Counted from the stretch's first letter, positions 47,208 to 59,408 are shown. The stretch is 64,000 nucleotides of DNA from Thinopyrum elongatum (GCA_011799875.1 CM022300.1:114899201-114963200); one strand, 5' to 3'. A program made the numbers and translations. The notes: generated from the sequence alone by a model not told the origin.

Positions 47208-48803
47208 TGATGTCGCTTGAGACTACGTCGGTATTTCCCCAAAGAGGAAGGGATGATGCGGTATAGCTACGGTAGGTATTTCCCTCAGTTATGAAACCAA
47301 GGTATCAATCCAGTAGGAGAACCAAGCAACACTATGTAAACGGTACCTGCACACAAAGAACAAATACTTGCAACCCAACGCGTAAGAGGGGTTGTCAATC
47401 CCTCCTAGGTAACGGCCCCAGAAATTGGCAAGTTAACGGGAAAAATATTTGTGATAGATTGGATAAATAGGTCTCGATAAAACGCAAAATAAAATAAGTA
47501 ATAACAAAGTGTAGCAAGGTATTTTTGGGTTTTTGGAACAATAGATCTGAAAATAAAAGCGAATAAAAATAGATCTCAAAGCAAATATGATAAAGAATAG
47601 ACCCGGGGGCCATAGATTTCACAAGTGGCTTCTCTCGAGAAATAGCACACGGTGGGTAAACAAATTACTGTTGGGCAATTGATAGAAGATCGAATAATTA
47701 TGATGATATCCAAGGCAATGATCAATATATAGGCATCACGTCCAAGATTAGTAGACCGACTCCTCCCTGCATCTACTACTATTACTCCACACATCGACCG
47801 CTATCCAGCATGCATCTAGTGTATTAAGTTCATGGAGAAATGGAGTAATGCAATAAGAACGATGACATGCTGTAGACGAGATCTATTCATGTAGGAATAG
47901 CCCCCATCTTGTTATCCTTAATAGCAACGATACATGCGTGTCTTGCTGCCCCTTCTATCACTGGGAAAGAACACCGCAAGATCGAACCCATCACAAAGCA
48001 CCTCTTCCCATGGCAAGAAAAATCAATCTAGTTGGCCTAACTAAACCAAAGATTCAAAGAAGAAATACGAGGCTATAAATAATCATGCATATAAGAGATC
48101 AAAAGAAGACTCAAATAATATTCATGGATATAGATCTGATCATAAACTCAAAGTTCATCGGATCCCAACAAACACACAGCAAAAAGAGTTACATCAAATA
48201 GATCTCCAAGAGACCATTGTATTGGGAATCAAAAAGAGAGAAGAAGCCATCTAGCTACTGCCTACGTACCCTTAGGTGGTGAACTACTCACGCATCATCG
48301 GGGAGGCACCAATGAGGATGATGAACCCCTCCGTGATGGTGCCTAGATTGGATCTCGTGGTTCTGGAACTTGCGGCGGCTGGAATTGTGTTTCGTCGACT
48401 CCGCTAGGGTTTCTGGAATATTTGGGAATTTATAGGGTGAAGAGGTGGTGCGGGAGGTCGCTGAGGTGGGCACAACCCACCTTGGCGCGCCTGGGTCTCT
48501 TGGCGTGCCCAGGTGTCTTGTGCTCACCTCGGGCCTCCCCTCTGGTACTTCTTTGGCCCACTGGGTGTCTTCTGGTCTAGAAAAAATCTCCAAAAAGTTT
48601 CGCTGCGTTTGGACTCCGTTTGATATGGATATTCTGCGATGTAAAAAACAAGCAAAAAACAACAACTGGCACTGGGCACTATGTCAATAGGTTAGACCCA
48701 AACAATGATATAAAGTTGCTATAAAATGATTTTAAAACATCCAAGAATGATAATATAACAGCATGGAACAAGCAACAATTATAGATATGTTGGAGACGTA
48801 TCA
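47208..48803 (-). repeat. T2 5' LTR
   Basis: 1596 bp, partner of 2308-3905. A minus-strand TATAAATT lies at 48434-48427. It ends gacgtatca directly before acagt. Confidence 0.94.
48427..48434 (-). promoter_or_regulatory. TATA box of the T2 5' LTR
   Basis: TATAAATT on the minus strand, conserved near 3530-3540 in the 3' LTR. Confidence 0.55.
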
Positions 48804-50467
48804 ACAGTATCCTCATGCAACTCAATGATATCATTGGCCTCACCAAGTTGTTCCAAGAGAGCAACGAAGTGCTTCTTGGATTCACCCTTGAGCTTACTCA
48901 AGAATCTGTCAAACCCATTATCATCAACTTTCTCCACGTCACTATCATCCACACAATCTAACAATGAAGGAGTAGTAGTGATGGTGGTTTTGATGTTGGG
49001 GGTTACCTTATTGATACCTTTGGCCATTAGGCACTTGGCGATGAGGTTCTCGTTGGGGGCACCGAAGAGACACCTTGGAGGGGGAAGAAGTGGCAATGGC
49101 CATGGTTGCCGTTGCCATTCCTTCACCACTTGTATCTTCATCATCATCATCGGAGGCGTATTCTTCATGTGCCACCAAGCCCTTTGGAGGTATCTTCTTG
49201 GTGAAGTTGTTCTTGCTTGGGAAAGACTTGGCTTTGTCTTTGCGAATGAGTTTGCCACCATTGTCTTCCCTCTTCTCATAAGGACACTCTGCCACAAAGT
49301 GACTCACATTGCCGCAATTGTAGCAAGTCCTCACTCGTTGCTTGTTCTTTGAGCCACTTGAGTTGTTCTTGGTCAAGTTGGGCCTTGAGTTCCTCTTGTT
49401 GCCCCAAAATTGCCTTGACGAAAGAGCCATGTGCTCATGGTAAGCATATTTGGTGTCTTCGGGGCAACACTCCTCTTCTTCCTCCTCTTCTTCTTCCGTA
49501 ATGGCCTTGGCCTTCAAGGCAAGAGTGGGTGAGGTTTTCTTTGACTGGACATGAGCAAGAGCATTGTCGGCGGTCTTGTTCATGATGTTCATGGCAATAA
49601 ACTCATCCAACACTTCGCTTGAGGTTAAGGTGTGGAAATCCGGCCTTTGACGAATCACGAAGGACATGGCCTTGTTGAATGGCATGATGGCCTTGAGAAA
49701 CTTGTGCTTGATCCAATTGTCATCCGTATCCTTGCTCCCATGATCTTGAAGAGCAACCGCAAGAGTTGTCACTCTCCGGTAGAGATCACGCGGATCCTTG
49801 TCATCTAGCATCACGAACTCATCGGCCTCATCAAGGACCACTTCAAAGTTGGACCATTGGATGCTTGAGCTCCCCTTGTACAAAGATATGATGTGTTCCC
49901 AACAATCCTTTGCTCGAGTGAAAGGGCGTAGGTGAGATAGATCTTCGGGAGGAACATCATCTTGAAGGATGAACAAGGCGGAGTGATTGTATTGATTGTC
50001 CACTTCTTCTCTTGGGGTGAGATTGTTTGGATCATGCGAGTAGAAGCCTTGCTCAATGATTCTCCAAAGGTTTGTTGAGTTGTGATTCAAATGAGACTTG
50101 ATACAAAAAACCCAATTAGAAAAATCACCCTTTACAAGGTTAGGAGGAGGACCAAGATGGTTAATGCGAGGTGTAGGGACCGGTCCTCCATAGACCGGGG
50201 AGGGGGAACCGAGGCAAAGGTTCCTGTCCCATTCTTGTCATGAGGGGAAGAAATTTGAGTACCTTTAGCCGCTTCCTTGGCGGAATTGGCCTTCGACTCC
50301 GATGCGGTGGGATTAACCACAAGCAATGGATCGGGAGTAGCTTTCAACCCCTCAAGCAATTCTTTAAGCATGGACTTGACTTTGGTCATCATAGACGTCT
50401 TAAGTGAAGCCATAGCTTCATTTAAGTCATCTCGTGTGATCGAAGTCAACTCCATGGCCTCGGGCAC
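48804..50467 (-). pseudogene. gag: T1 copia gag (frameshifted, cut by T2)
   Basis: It begins at ATG 50467 (MPEAMELTSITRDDLNEAM), 58 bp after the primer site. After a frameshift near 50150-50200 the frame from 50090 gives the copia gag domain (LRPFTRAKDCWEHIISLYKGSS, DDNWIKHKFLKAIMPFNKAM, HTLTSSEVLDEFIAMNIM). A glutamate run and a CCHC knuckle CYNCGNVSHFVAEC follow at about residue 260. A second frameshift near 49070 moves to the frame 49297-48809 (FGAPNENLIAKCLMAKGINK, GFDRFLSKLKGESKKHFVALL). T2 interrupts it at ELHEDTVD, and the text resumes at 2307 on the left side of the window. Confidence 0.88.
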
Positions 50468-50524
50468 TTCCTCCCCGGTGTCAACTATACTCTTCGGGTG
50501 GTGAAACCCTTAATAAAGAGACAA

Positions 50525-50537
50525 GGCTCTGATACCA
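50525..50537 (-). other. T1 primer binding site
   Basis: On the minus strand TGGTATCAGAGCC, a perfect copia initiator-Met-type site two bases after the inferred LTR end. Confidence 0.85.
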
Positions 50538-50539
50538 AT

Positions 50540-51016
50540 TAAAAGGATCGATATGGTTGACTAGAGGGGGGTGAATAGGCAACTAACCAATTTTTAACTT
50601 TTCTTAACAAATTAGGGTTAACAACAAATAGGTTGGCTAGATATGCGACTAGGTGAGCAACCTATATGATGCAAACAACACACGCAACACAAGCAAGCAA
50701 GATATGAAACACAAGTAAAGCTTGCACAAGTAAAGGTAAGAAATAACCACAAGTGGAGCCGGTGAAGATGAGGATGTGTTACTGAAGTTCCTTCCCTTGA
50801 GGGGAAGTACGTCTCCATTGGAGCGGTGTGGAGGCACAATGCTCCCCAAGAAGCCACTAGGGACACCATATTTTCCTCACGCCCTCACACAATGCGAGAT
50901 GCCATGATTCCACTAGTGGTGCCCTTGAAGGCGGCAACCGGACCTTTACAAACAAGGTTGGGGCAATCTCCATAACTTAATTGGAGGCTCCCAACAACAC
51001 CACGAAGCTTCACCAC
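50540..51016 (-). repeat. T1 5' LTR, inner segment
   Basis: The part of the T1 5' LTR next to the primer site. Its end on the plus strand reads TAAAAGGATCG, where TG would be expected. It is cut by T7 at 51016 and resumes at 62429. Confidence 0.75.
51012..51016. repeat. Target site duplication of T7 (accac)
   Basis: accac precedes the T7 LTR here and recurs at 62424-62428 after the other LTR. Confidence 0.95.
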
Positions 51017-53605
51017 TGTGACGACCCCGTCTTAATCGTGCACTAACCATACACACAAATGCACACGATCAAGCCTAAGGACTCACTTGAAGATATCACA
51101 ACACAACTCTAAAACATAATTAAAGTCATACAAGCTTTATATTACAAGCCAGGGCCTCGAGGGCTCGAATACATAGCTTGATGGCATACAAGCATCAGCG
51201 GAAGCATCAGATATCTGAGTACAGATATCAAAAGAAAGACATAATAAGCCTTCAAGGAGGCGGGGCAAAAGAAAACGCTATGATCGAAAGGCACAGGCCT
51301 CCTGCCTGGGACCCTCCGATCCTACTCCTGGTCGTCGGACAGCTCCTCGTAGTAGTACTCACCAGAAGGGTAGTAGTAGTAGCCGTCAGCGGGGGCAGCT
51401 GGCTCCGGGGCTCCGTTGTCTGGTTGCATCAAACGGATATGGGGAGAAAAAGAAAGCAAAGCAAACATGAGTACTCATCCGAAGTACTCAGCAAGCAAGG
51501 ATCTACACTACATATGCAACATTATCAAAGGAAGGCTGTATATGTGGACTGGGCTCCAGAAATGCCAGAATAGAGGGGAAAACCTAGTCCTATCGAAGAC
51601 TAGCATCTTCATCATTTCCAGCGGTCTTGCAGCATTAGAAGAGTGCAGATTAGCATAAAGTAAAGTAGTAGTAGTGTCATCAACCTCGCCCAGAGATTCT
51701 TCCTCGACTCCCTGCGAGAAAGCAATCCCAGAGCCATACTATCCAGTTATCATCTCAAGTATTCAGTTCTAGTTGTATCGATCGGGATACAACTCCGAGG
51801 GTCCGTTACCATAGGACAGGCTATCGATAGATTGTTTCTTCCCTGCAGGGGTGCACCAACTTACCCACCACGCTCGGTTAACTCTGGCCGGACACACTTT
51901 TCTGGGTCATGCCCGGCCTCGGCCAAATGACACGCCGCAACCCGACCCGTCTTTAGTAACATGGTTTAGTGTAAAGTCATAGTAACCATAGTAACCGTGT
52001 GTCTAACACCAAGGGGAACCCTGAGGAATCACCCTCGATGGAATTCCACCTGATGTTATCGTCAAGGTGAACGAAGGAGGAATCACCCTCGAGGTCCACT
52101 CTTGAGGAGTTGCACGACGGTGTCATTATCGGGGGTGGTGTAGGAGGAATCACCCTCGATGACCATGACCGTTTAACTAACCTACAAGGTTATCATCAGA
52201 AGTGCTGACAAGGTATCACCCTCGGCACTCGATAGTAACCCAGTAGTGTGGAGCAACTAAGGGGGAAGTGATGTGCGGTGCTGGGGCCTGGTCTTCGATC
52301 CCGTTGATTGGGTCTTCTGATAATCCAGCGGGGCAGTCGGGATAAAGTGGGGTCTCTGATGGGTCTCTACCCAACCTATACTAAACAGTTTAGGATAAGC
52401 AGGTAGGTAAAAATAGCAGGTTACAATAAACAGGCTATGCAGCAGATATAGGATAACAGTAACAACAGCAACTTCTAATGCAAGCATAAGAGAGAGAAGA
52501 ATAGGTGATATCGGTATGCTCAAAAGGGGGGTGCTTGCCTGGAAGCAATGCGGCAAGGGTTTGGTCGTCAGGGGCATAGTCGTACTCCAGAGCTGTGTCT
52601 GCCTCGGGGACTACATCGGAGTCAGGCTCGTGCGGCACGCAAGATGGCCCTTGGAAGATTAGTAGCTACAGAGGAAGTCGCCAGAGCCGAAGAAGGGCGG
52701 CAGTGATCGGAGATGGGGACGAAGGGGAACCGGTGCTGCAGTGCCTCCTTGCTCCAGCTGGGGGCACCGGACGATGTGGCGGTCGCTGGCGGACCTCCTG
52801 GACAGTGCGGACGGGCGAGCAGTCGGTGGTGGCCGCGGCAGAGCAAAGGCGCGGCGGCGATGGCGCTCGGCCTCGACTGATCTGAGGGAGAAGAGGGGCG
52901 GAACAAGCGAGGGAGAGAGGGGGAGAGTGAATGGGGAGGCCAGGGGGAATGAACGGCCTCGGCCTTATCCCCTCATGGTCGGCGGGGCGTCGGTGGCCGA
53001 CGCGCTGTCGGCGCCGCACCGGCGCACGTGCGCGCGTCCAAGGCGGCGGCGACACGCAGGTGAGAGAAGAGGGAGATGGGCCGGTGGGCTGGATTCGGGG
53101 CACTGTGCACTTAGGCTTAGTGCACAGTGCCTCTTTTCTTTTTATTTTCCTGTTTTTGCTTTTTTTTCATTTTAACAGAGAAGGTTTTGTATTATTTTGA
53201 ACCTCCAAATTGATTTGCAAAAATGTGTAAGTTGCTCACACTAGTGTATTGCAATATACAGCACTGCAACAAAAAGTTTGGGCATTTTTGGAACCCATTT
53301 GAAATCATTCAAAAATTATTAGGGCATTTAAGTGATGTTTTGGCTCTGATCAAATGCATTAGGCACATCTAGACTTGATGACAATGTTGTGTTCCTTAAC
53401 AGCAAATATTTTTAGATTATTTGCAAAAAGGTGAACATTTTTCCATCAAGTTTTGAGCAACTTTATTTTGCACTTTTGAATTTGAGTTGATTTTCAGAGA
53501 AAAATTTGAACTGAATCTTTAACCAGTGTGACTAGGCAGTGCAAATGAAGGTGACTTGGCATTATTAGCAGATGATCACAGTGGCTATTACACAGGGGTG
53601 TTACA
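51017..53605 (-). repeat. T7 3' LTR
   Basis: 2589 bp. It lacks a 474-bp block that the 5' LTR has (60340-60813) and has about 45 bp near 52985-53035 that the 5' LTR lacks. Four aggaatcaccctcga-like repeats lie at 52024, 52078, 52145 and 52211. The GC-rich proline/arginine frames at 52600-53200 are LTR sequence. Confidence 0.93.
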
Positions 53606-53643
53606 AATTCTCCTCCTCTAAAAGAAATTCTCGTCCCGAGAAT

Positions 53644-56600
53644 TTAGGAGGTAGAAGGAAAGAGGTCGGGATATTCTTCCTGAAGATGATCCTCACGTTC
53701 CCATGTGGCTTCATCTTTAGTGTGATTCAACCACTGCACTTTCAGGAACTTGGTCGTCTTCTGACGAGTGCAACATTCAGCTTCATCGAGAATGCGGATC
53801 GGGTGCTCCTTATAAGAAAGATCATCTTGCAATTCGAGCATCTCGTGATCCATTGCGTGGTGCGGAGATTCCTTGAAGCATTTACGAAGTTGCGACACAT
53901 GGAAGACGTCGTGGATATGAGAGAATTGCGGTGGCAACTCCAATTTATATGCCACTTGTCCACGTCTGGCAACAATGCGAAAGGGGCCAATGTAGCGTGG
54001 AGCTAGCTTCCCCTTGATTCCGAAACGACGAGTGCCCTTCATAGGAGTGACACGCAGATAAGCTTGATCACTAGGCTGATAGGTCAAACCCCATCGTTTG
54101 TGATCGTAGTTGCTCTTCTGGCGGTCCTGAGCCGCCTTGAGATTTTCTCGGACAATTCGGACTTGTTCTTCAGCGTGTTGAATAATGTCCGGTCCCACGA
54201 GTGGTCGTTCCCCAGTTTCTGACCAATTCAAAGGGGTTAGACACTTACGTCCATAAAGCACTTCGAAAGGGGCCATTTTCAAGCTGGCTTGATAGCTGTT
54301 GTTATAAGAGAATTCGGCAAACGGAAGAGATTCTTCCCACTTCTTACAGAACGATATAACACAAGCCCGAAGCATATCTTCAAGTACTTGATTTACTCGC
54401 TCGACTTGGCCTTGGGACTGGGGATGATAAGCTGAACTCCAAGTAATGTGAGTTCCCATAGCTTTTTGGAAACTTTCCCAGAATTTGGAAGTGAAGAGAC
54501 CACCACGGTCCGAACTGATCTCCTTCGGAATACCGTGGAGTGAAACAATTCTGGAGATATACAACTCTACTAATTGACTAGCAGTGATAGTCTCCTTGAC
54601 AGGCAGAAAGTGTGTAACTTTAGAGAGTTGGTTGACGACAACAAGAATAGCATCGTGACCCTTCTGAGACTTGGGAAGACCAGTTATGAAATCCATTTGA
54701 ACCTTATCCCATTTCCACAAAGGAATAGGAAGTGGTTGAAGAATTCCAGCAGGCTTCTGATGTTCTGCTTTCATGCGACGGCATACGTCACATTCAGCAA
54801 CATATCGAGCAATGTTCTGCTTCATTCTAGACCACCAGTACCTTTGTCGGAGATCACGATACATCTTGGTGCTACCCGGATGGATAGACAACAGTGTATC
54901 ATGTGCCTCCTTCATGACTTTGTCAGTCATAAGTTCGAAGCGAGGTACCACAATGCGGTCTCGGAAATACAAGGTTCCATCTTCAGCAACCGAGAAATCC
55001 CTGTACTTCTCAAGGTGAAGCTCTTTCTTCATCAGATCAATTTCAGCATCTTTAGCTTGCGCATTCTTAATAGCTTTCTCAAGATCTGGCTGCATGACCA
55101 GGATATTAAGAGAACCATGGGGAACAATACGCAGATTCAGTTTGCTCAGTTCTTCATAAAGACGAGGTTGAGCTCGCTTAACCATGAGGTTGTTACAATA
55201 GGACTTGCAGCTAAAGGCATCAGCCATCACATTAGCCTTGCCAGGGGTATAAGAAATACCACAGTCATAGTCCGTGATTGTTTCCAACCATCGTTGTTGA
55301 CGGAGATTAAGTTTCGGCTGAGTAAACAAATACTTCAGACTCTGATGATCGGTATAGATCTCACACCGGTTACCAAGAAGGTAATGTCGCCACTGCTTCA
55401 AAGCATAGATCACAACAGCGAGTTCGAGATCATGCACTGGATAGTTTTCTTCATGCGGACGCAATTGTCGCGAGGCATATGCAGTTACCTTTCGTTCTTG
55501 CATTAGGACACAGCCTAATCCTTGACAAGAGGCGTCGCAATAAATTACAAAGTCTTTGCGAGAATCCGGAGGAGCAAGCACTGGAGCAGAAGTTAGCTTG
55601 TCCTTGAGGGTCTGGAAACTCTCCTGACATTTGTCTGTCCACTCAAACTTGACACCTTTGTGAAGTAGATTAGTCAGGGGCTTGGCAATCTTGGAAAAGT
55701 TCTCGACGAATCGGCGGCAATAACTTGCAAGGCCGAGAAAACTTCTGACTTGCTTGGCATTCTTCGGAGGAGTCCAGTCAAGAATAGCCTGAACACGCTC
55801 CGGGTTAACGGCGATACCGTTCTTGGAAATCACATGTCCAAGGTAGGTTACTTCAGAAAGCCAGAATTCACATTTGGAATACTTGGCATACAACTTGTGT
55901 TCTCGAAGCCTCTCCAGAACAAGTCGAAGATGTTCATCATGTTCTTCCTTATTCTTTGAATATACCAGAATATCATCTAGATAAACCACGACAAACTTGT
56001 CGAGGTAATCCATGAATATATAACTCATCAGGCGGGAGAACGTAGCTGGAGCATTTGTTAAACCAAACGACATAACGAGTAACAAAGGCGGTCTTCGGAA
56101 TATCCTCTTCACGAACACGGATCTGGTGATAACCCAACCTCAAGTCGAGTTTGGAGAACACCGATGATCCAGCAAGTTGATCATATAAATCATTGATCCG
56201 AGGAAGCGGATATTTATTCTGAATGGTTGCCTGGTTGATAGGAAGGTAATCTTGGACCAACCTATTCGTACCATCTTTCTTCTTAACGAAGAGAGACGGT
56301 GCTCCCCAGGCAGAGGAACTTGGACGAATAAAGCCCTTCTTAAGTGACTTGTCGATTTCTTCCTTAAGCTCGAGAAGGTGGTGCGGAGGCATCTTATAAG
56401 GACGCTTTGCAATAGGGGTAGTGCCAGGCTTCAAGTCGATAACAAACTCAATAGCTCTAGCAGGGGGTATTCCTGGAAGCTCTTCTGGAAAAACATCCTG
56501 GAATTCACAAACGACTAGAATGTTTTCGATCCCCTCAAGCGGAGAGGCGTTCAACGCATTCAAGGAATAAATTTGAGCCTCAGCGTTCTGAGTGGTATGA

Positions 56601-56695
56601 GCATGATAATTTACTATCTCATCTGATGGGTGCAGGAGGTGTACAACTTTAATGGCACAATTGATTGAGGCGTAGTGAGCCTTCAACCAATCCAT
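53644..56695 (-). pseudogene. pol: T7 pol: RT, RNase H, integrase, chromodomain (one frameshift)
   Basis: The first part (56695-56100) has the post-protease linker and RT N-terminus ([54 protein letters not shown]). A small deletion near 56085, apparently between short gttatg repeats, shifts the frame. From about 56070 to 53644 one frame runs without a stop: [15 protein letters not shown], active site [10 protein letters not shown], RNase H ([25 protein letters not shown]), the integrase zinc region ([11 protein letters not shown]...CDVCRRMK), the core ([30 protein letters not shown]) and a C-terminal chromodomain (about residues 770-820, HPIRILDE ... [15 protein letters not shown]). Integrase DD-E residues and RT Asp pair are present. 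Chromodomains bind modified histones and direct insertion to heterochromatin. Confidence 0.93.
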
Positions 56696-56743
56696 TCCCA
56701 GAATAAGGTCAATTTTGGAAGAACTCAGGATAATTGGGAGTGC

Positions 56744-56989
56744 CTAAAACTTCAACCCCTCAATTTCAACAATGACTTCGGGGCTGAACAGGGAGGCTCG
56801 ACATCTACCCGCGGGAGTGTCAACCCCTAACGGATGATGCAGGTTGTCACACTTAACGCCTTGCATGAATGCAAAATCTTCTGACATGAATGAATGCGAT
56901 GCTCCTGAATCAAATAAAATGGATGCAGGTACTGAATTAACAAGAAGTGTACCCATCATGGTTTCAGGTTGATCCTGAGCTTCAGCCAT
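56744..56989 (-). pseudogene. pol: T7 aspartic protease
   Basis: From 56989 (MAEAQDQPETMMG) it reads the protease core SILFDSGASHSFMS with active-site Asp. It continues to EVIVEIEGLKF, where a TAG (56746-56744) interrupts the frame. In-frame text continues into the 56695 segment ([20 protein letters not shown]), so this is one point mutation in a gag-pol polyprotein. Confidence 0.85.
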
Positions 56990-56999
56990 GTTGACATGA

Positions 57000-57999
57000 T
57001 AGTTATGTCCATGACCATAAGAAGGCCTGACATTGTTGTTGCGAGGCTGATTAATTCCATGACCAATTCCACGGCCAGCAGGAGGAAGTGCCAGCTGATT
57101 CTGACCCTGAGAGCAGTCTCTGGCACGGTGGCCTGGCTGGCCACACTTGAAGCAGAGTCCACTGTCTGGACGTGGTGCAGGAGCTCAAGGTGGTGCAGCT
57201 CGAAGAGGCTGCCTCGGTGGTGGAGGAGGCAGGCGAGGTGCAGCATAAGCAGGCCTGTACATTGGCGCTGTTGGACGGTACATGCTATGAGGAATCCAGA
57301 TACGGCGCTTCTGAGAAGACGAGCCCGAAGATGAGCCCGCTTCACGGGTGCGTCTGGTCGCTTCCTTATGCTTCTTCAGACCAGTCTCGACCATAATAGC
57401 CTTGTTCACCAAGGTGGCAAAGTCAGGAAAGTCTTGGACGAGCAGGGCTAGCTGAATGTCATGGTGTAGCCCATCACAAAACTTCTCCTGCCTACGAGCA
57501 TCAGTGGAAATGTCTTCTTCAGCATAGCGAGACAAGTCAAGGAACTCTCGCTGGTAGACCTCCACAGTCTTGTTGCCTTAAACGAGGCTACGGAACTCGG
57601 CCTTCTTCCGATCTATAACTCCTTGAGGAATACACCGGGCACGAAAAGCAGCCTTGAATTCCACCCAGGTGACGATAGTTCCAGGAGGTAAGGTCTGTCT
57701 GTGAGTGGCCCACCATTGTGCTTGACATAGCTAGCAGGGGCAACATCAGCGGACTCCATCTCATAGAAGATGTCACGCAGCCAGTCATCGGCATCCAGCG
57801 GATTAACTATGTTGCAGAATACCGATGGGTTGAGACGCACAAACTCTGGCAGCGTAATTGAAGTTGGCTGCTGGTTGGCATTGGGACGAGGGAACTGATC
57901 CATAATCCCAGTCATGAACTGGTGGTTGAGTTTGAATTGTTGCATCATAGCTGCCATATAGTCAGGCGGTGGCGGCGGTGGTGGATTGTTGTCACCCAT
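57000..57999 (-). pseudogene. gag: T7 gag with zinc knuckle (frameshifts and stop)
   Basis: It starts at ATG 57999 (MGDNNPPPPPPPDYMAAMMQQF) with a proline run, then ITLPEFVRLNPSVF and DADDWLRDIFYEME. Frameshifts between about 57715 and 57570 lead to the frame from 57565 (VYQREFLDLSRYAEEDIS, KFCDGLHHDIQLAL). A TGA at 57187-57185 interrupts the tail. Beyond it the same frame gives the CCHC knuckle CFKCGQPGHRARDC (57170-57125), visible directly in the bases. The protein would form the particle and bind element RNA. Confidence 0.86.
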
Positions 58000-58023
58000 C
58001 CTGCTAAATTCAATAGGGGTAGT

Positions 58024-59013
58024 TTAGCAGAAGCTATTGCGAGTGTTTAGCAACAAGCATGATGTAACACGATGAAATTTAAGTAGTGTAACAGAGGCTG
58101 AACAGTAGTCATTTAAGACATACAGATCCATACATAGTCGGTTACAAACAGACAGCATAACGGCGCAAACTCCAAAAGCTAGACATGCTAGGCGGCACGC
58201 AGGCACGCGGTAAGGAAGTACACAATGAGACATAGCAAAGGCTACATAACATCGAAGAAAACCACTGAAATGGGGTAGCTGCAAGTGCGGATGATGAATG
58301 TTCGTCGCGGAAGGATCCTGCGCTCCATGTGCACTCTGATGCAGAACCCGGTCTCGAACTGAAAGAAGAGGTCCACATGCAGGTGTGTGACCTCCCACAG
58401 CAGGCCAATCAATCCCTGGTGGCATCTCGGTCCTGCGCGGGTAAAGGATGTGCTCCGGATGTATCCCTGCACGAACAGCTGGTAGCAACTGCGTCATAGC
58501 ATCGTAGAGGCGTGCTCGAGTGGCAAACAACTCGACGGCAAGAGCCCGAACAGTGCAATCCAGAGCCTGAGTGCACTAAATCAGAACCCGCGGGTCATAG
58601 CGATGAAGCTCGTACGGGGCACAGATAGCTGTGTAGTATCCAGTACCATCTCCAGCAGGGGCATACGAAATGTATCGAAACTCAGAGGCATCCAAGCTAA
58701 CGTTGAGCTCTCCTCGAAGACGTGCGACAGCAGAGTAGGCGGCATCATGGACTGCCATCTCAATCGTCACGCCGATACCGTGGAAAAGGTACAGCTCAGT
58801 GTCTGAGTCATCCTGCTGATCATAGATACGAACATCAGCATAGTACTGCTCCTGGTTGAACTCGTGGTATACCTCGTCCATGTACTCGGGGTACCAACGG
58901 TAACCCAGTCTGGTCAGGAGGGCGATCAGAACAGCTGGAAAACCAGGGGCATCACGAGCCCAAGTGTGAAGTACAAGCTGAGTCGTAGGGCGTGGTGGAA
59001 ACAGATGATCCAT
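58024..59013 (-). CDS. T7 pre-gag reading frame (unknown protein, one in-frame stop)
   Basis: Between the 5' LTR and gag, a frame from ATG 59013 (MDHLFPPRPTTQLVLHTW) runs to 58024 with a single TAG at 58578-58576. The codons on both sides of that stop are continuous protein-like text (ELHRYDPRVLI, then CTVRALAVELFATRARLYDAM). It is not gag: gag starts separately at 57999 in another frame. The first 145 residues look globular (GYRWYPEYMDEVYHEFNQEQYY, HDAAYSAVARLRGE, FRYISYAPAGDGTGYYTAI). The last part, after HPHLQLPHFSGF, is Cys/Leu-rich and may be past a splice site. A CTTTATTTCAG tract directly precedes the ATG and could be a splice acceptor. I do not recognise a family; function unknown. 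Confidence 0.6.
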
Positions 59014-59408
59014 CTGAAATAAAGGAAATTCAGGATTGTCATTTGATGATGAGAAGTATAACAGATCTCGAAGAGAAAGGTTAAACAAAACAAAGGAAAG
59101 GAAAATGATTATCAGACTAATCAGATCAATGACAGGGAAAGCGCACAGAAATCCAGCTCTCCGGGAGGATGGGATTTACGAGATCCTAAGTGTCGGCGTT
59201 AGTAAATTTTCATTTAACCCGAATAGAAGAGTGATCAGAGTCCTAGAGTAAGGACGAGGAATAAAAGATCCTAATACCACCCAGTTGGTGATGTGGGCCC
59301 GTAAGCCACACAGCCAAGTTAGCAAAACAGTTTTGGACCACTAGACTCAACTTCGGCCAAGGAGTTGGAAAGGGGGATTCCTACGGGCAGTCGGCTCTGA
59401 TACCAACC
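59014..59408 (-). other. T7 leader with primer binding site
   Basis: On the minus strand GGTTGGTATCAGAGCC follows the LTR: the initiator-Met-type primer site (about 59393-59406). The rest is untranslated leader that ends in a pyrimidine-rich TTTCAG next to the pre-gag ATG. Confidence 0.8.

Larger units (their letters stand above)
2308..48803 (-). mobile_element. T2: Sabrina-like non-autonomous gypsy retrotransposon (hosts T3-T6)
   Basis: T2 is bounded by two 1.6-kb LTRs (2308-3905 and 47208-48803) and the duplication acagt. The minus-strand LTR begins TGATACGTCTCCAACGTATC-like, a terminus I associate with the Triticeae Sabrina/WHAM group. Without its nested passenger it is about 8.0 kb. Inside are gag and protease (46988-44908) and then only non-coding sequence. 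I find no RT, RNase H or integrase text in either half, so it would depend on another element. The LTRs differ at roughly 5% of positions by hand comparison, the oldest value along with T3. Confidence 0.9.

Noticed and set aside
52024..52225. Regularly spaced direct repeats suggestive of CRISPR
   Set aside because: Short imperfect units inside a plant LTR, with spacers that are conserved between the two LTR copies; no cas genes.
54574..55506. 310-codon plus-strand frame
   Set aside because: It lies opposite the intact T7 pol; its protein has no domain-like pattern.
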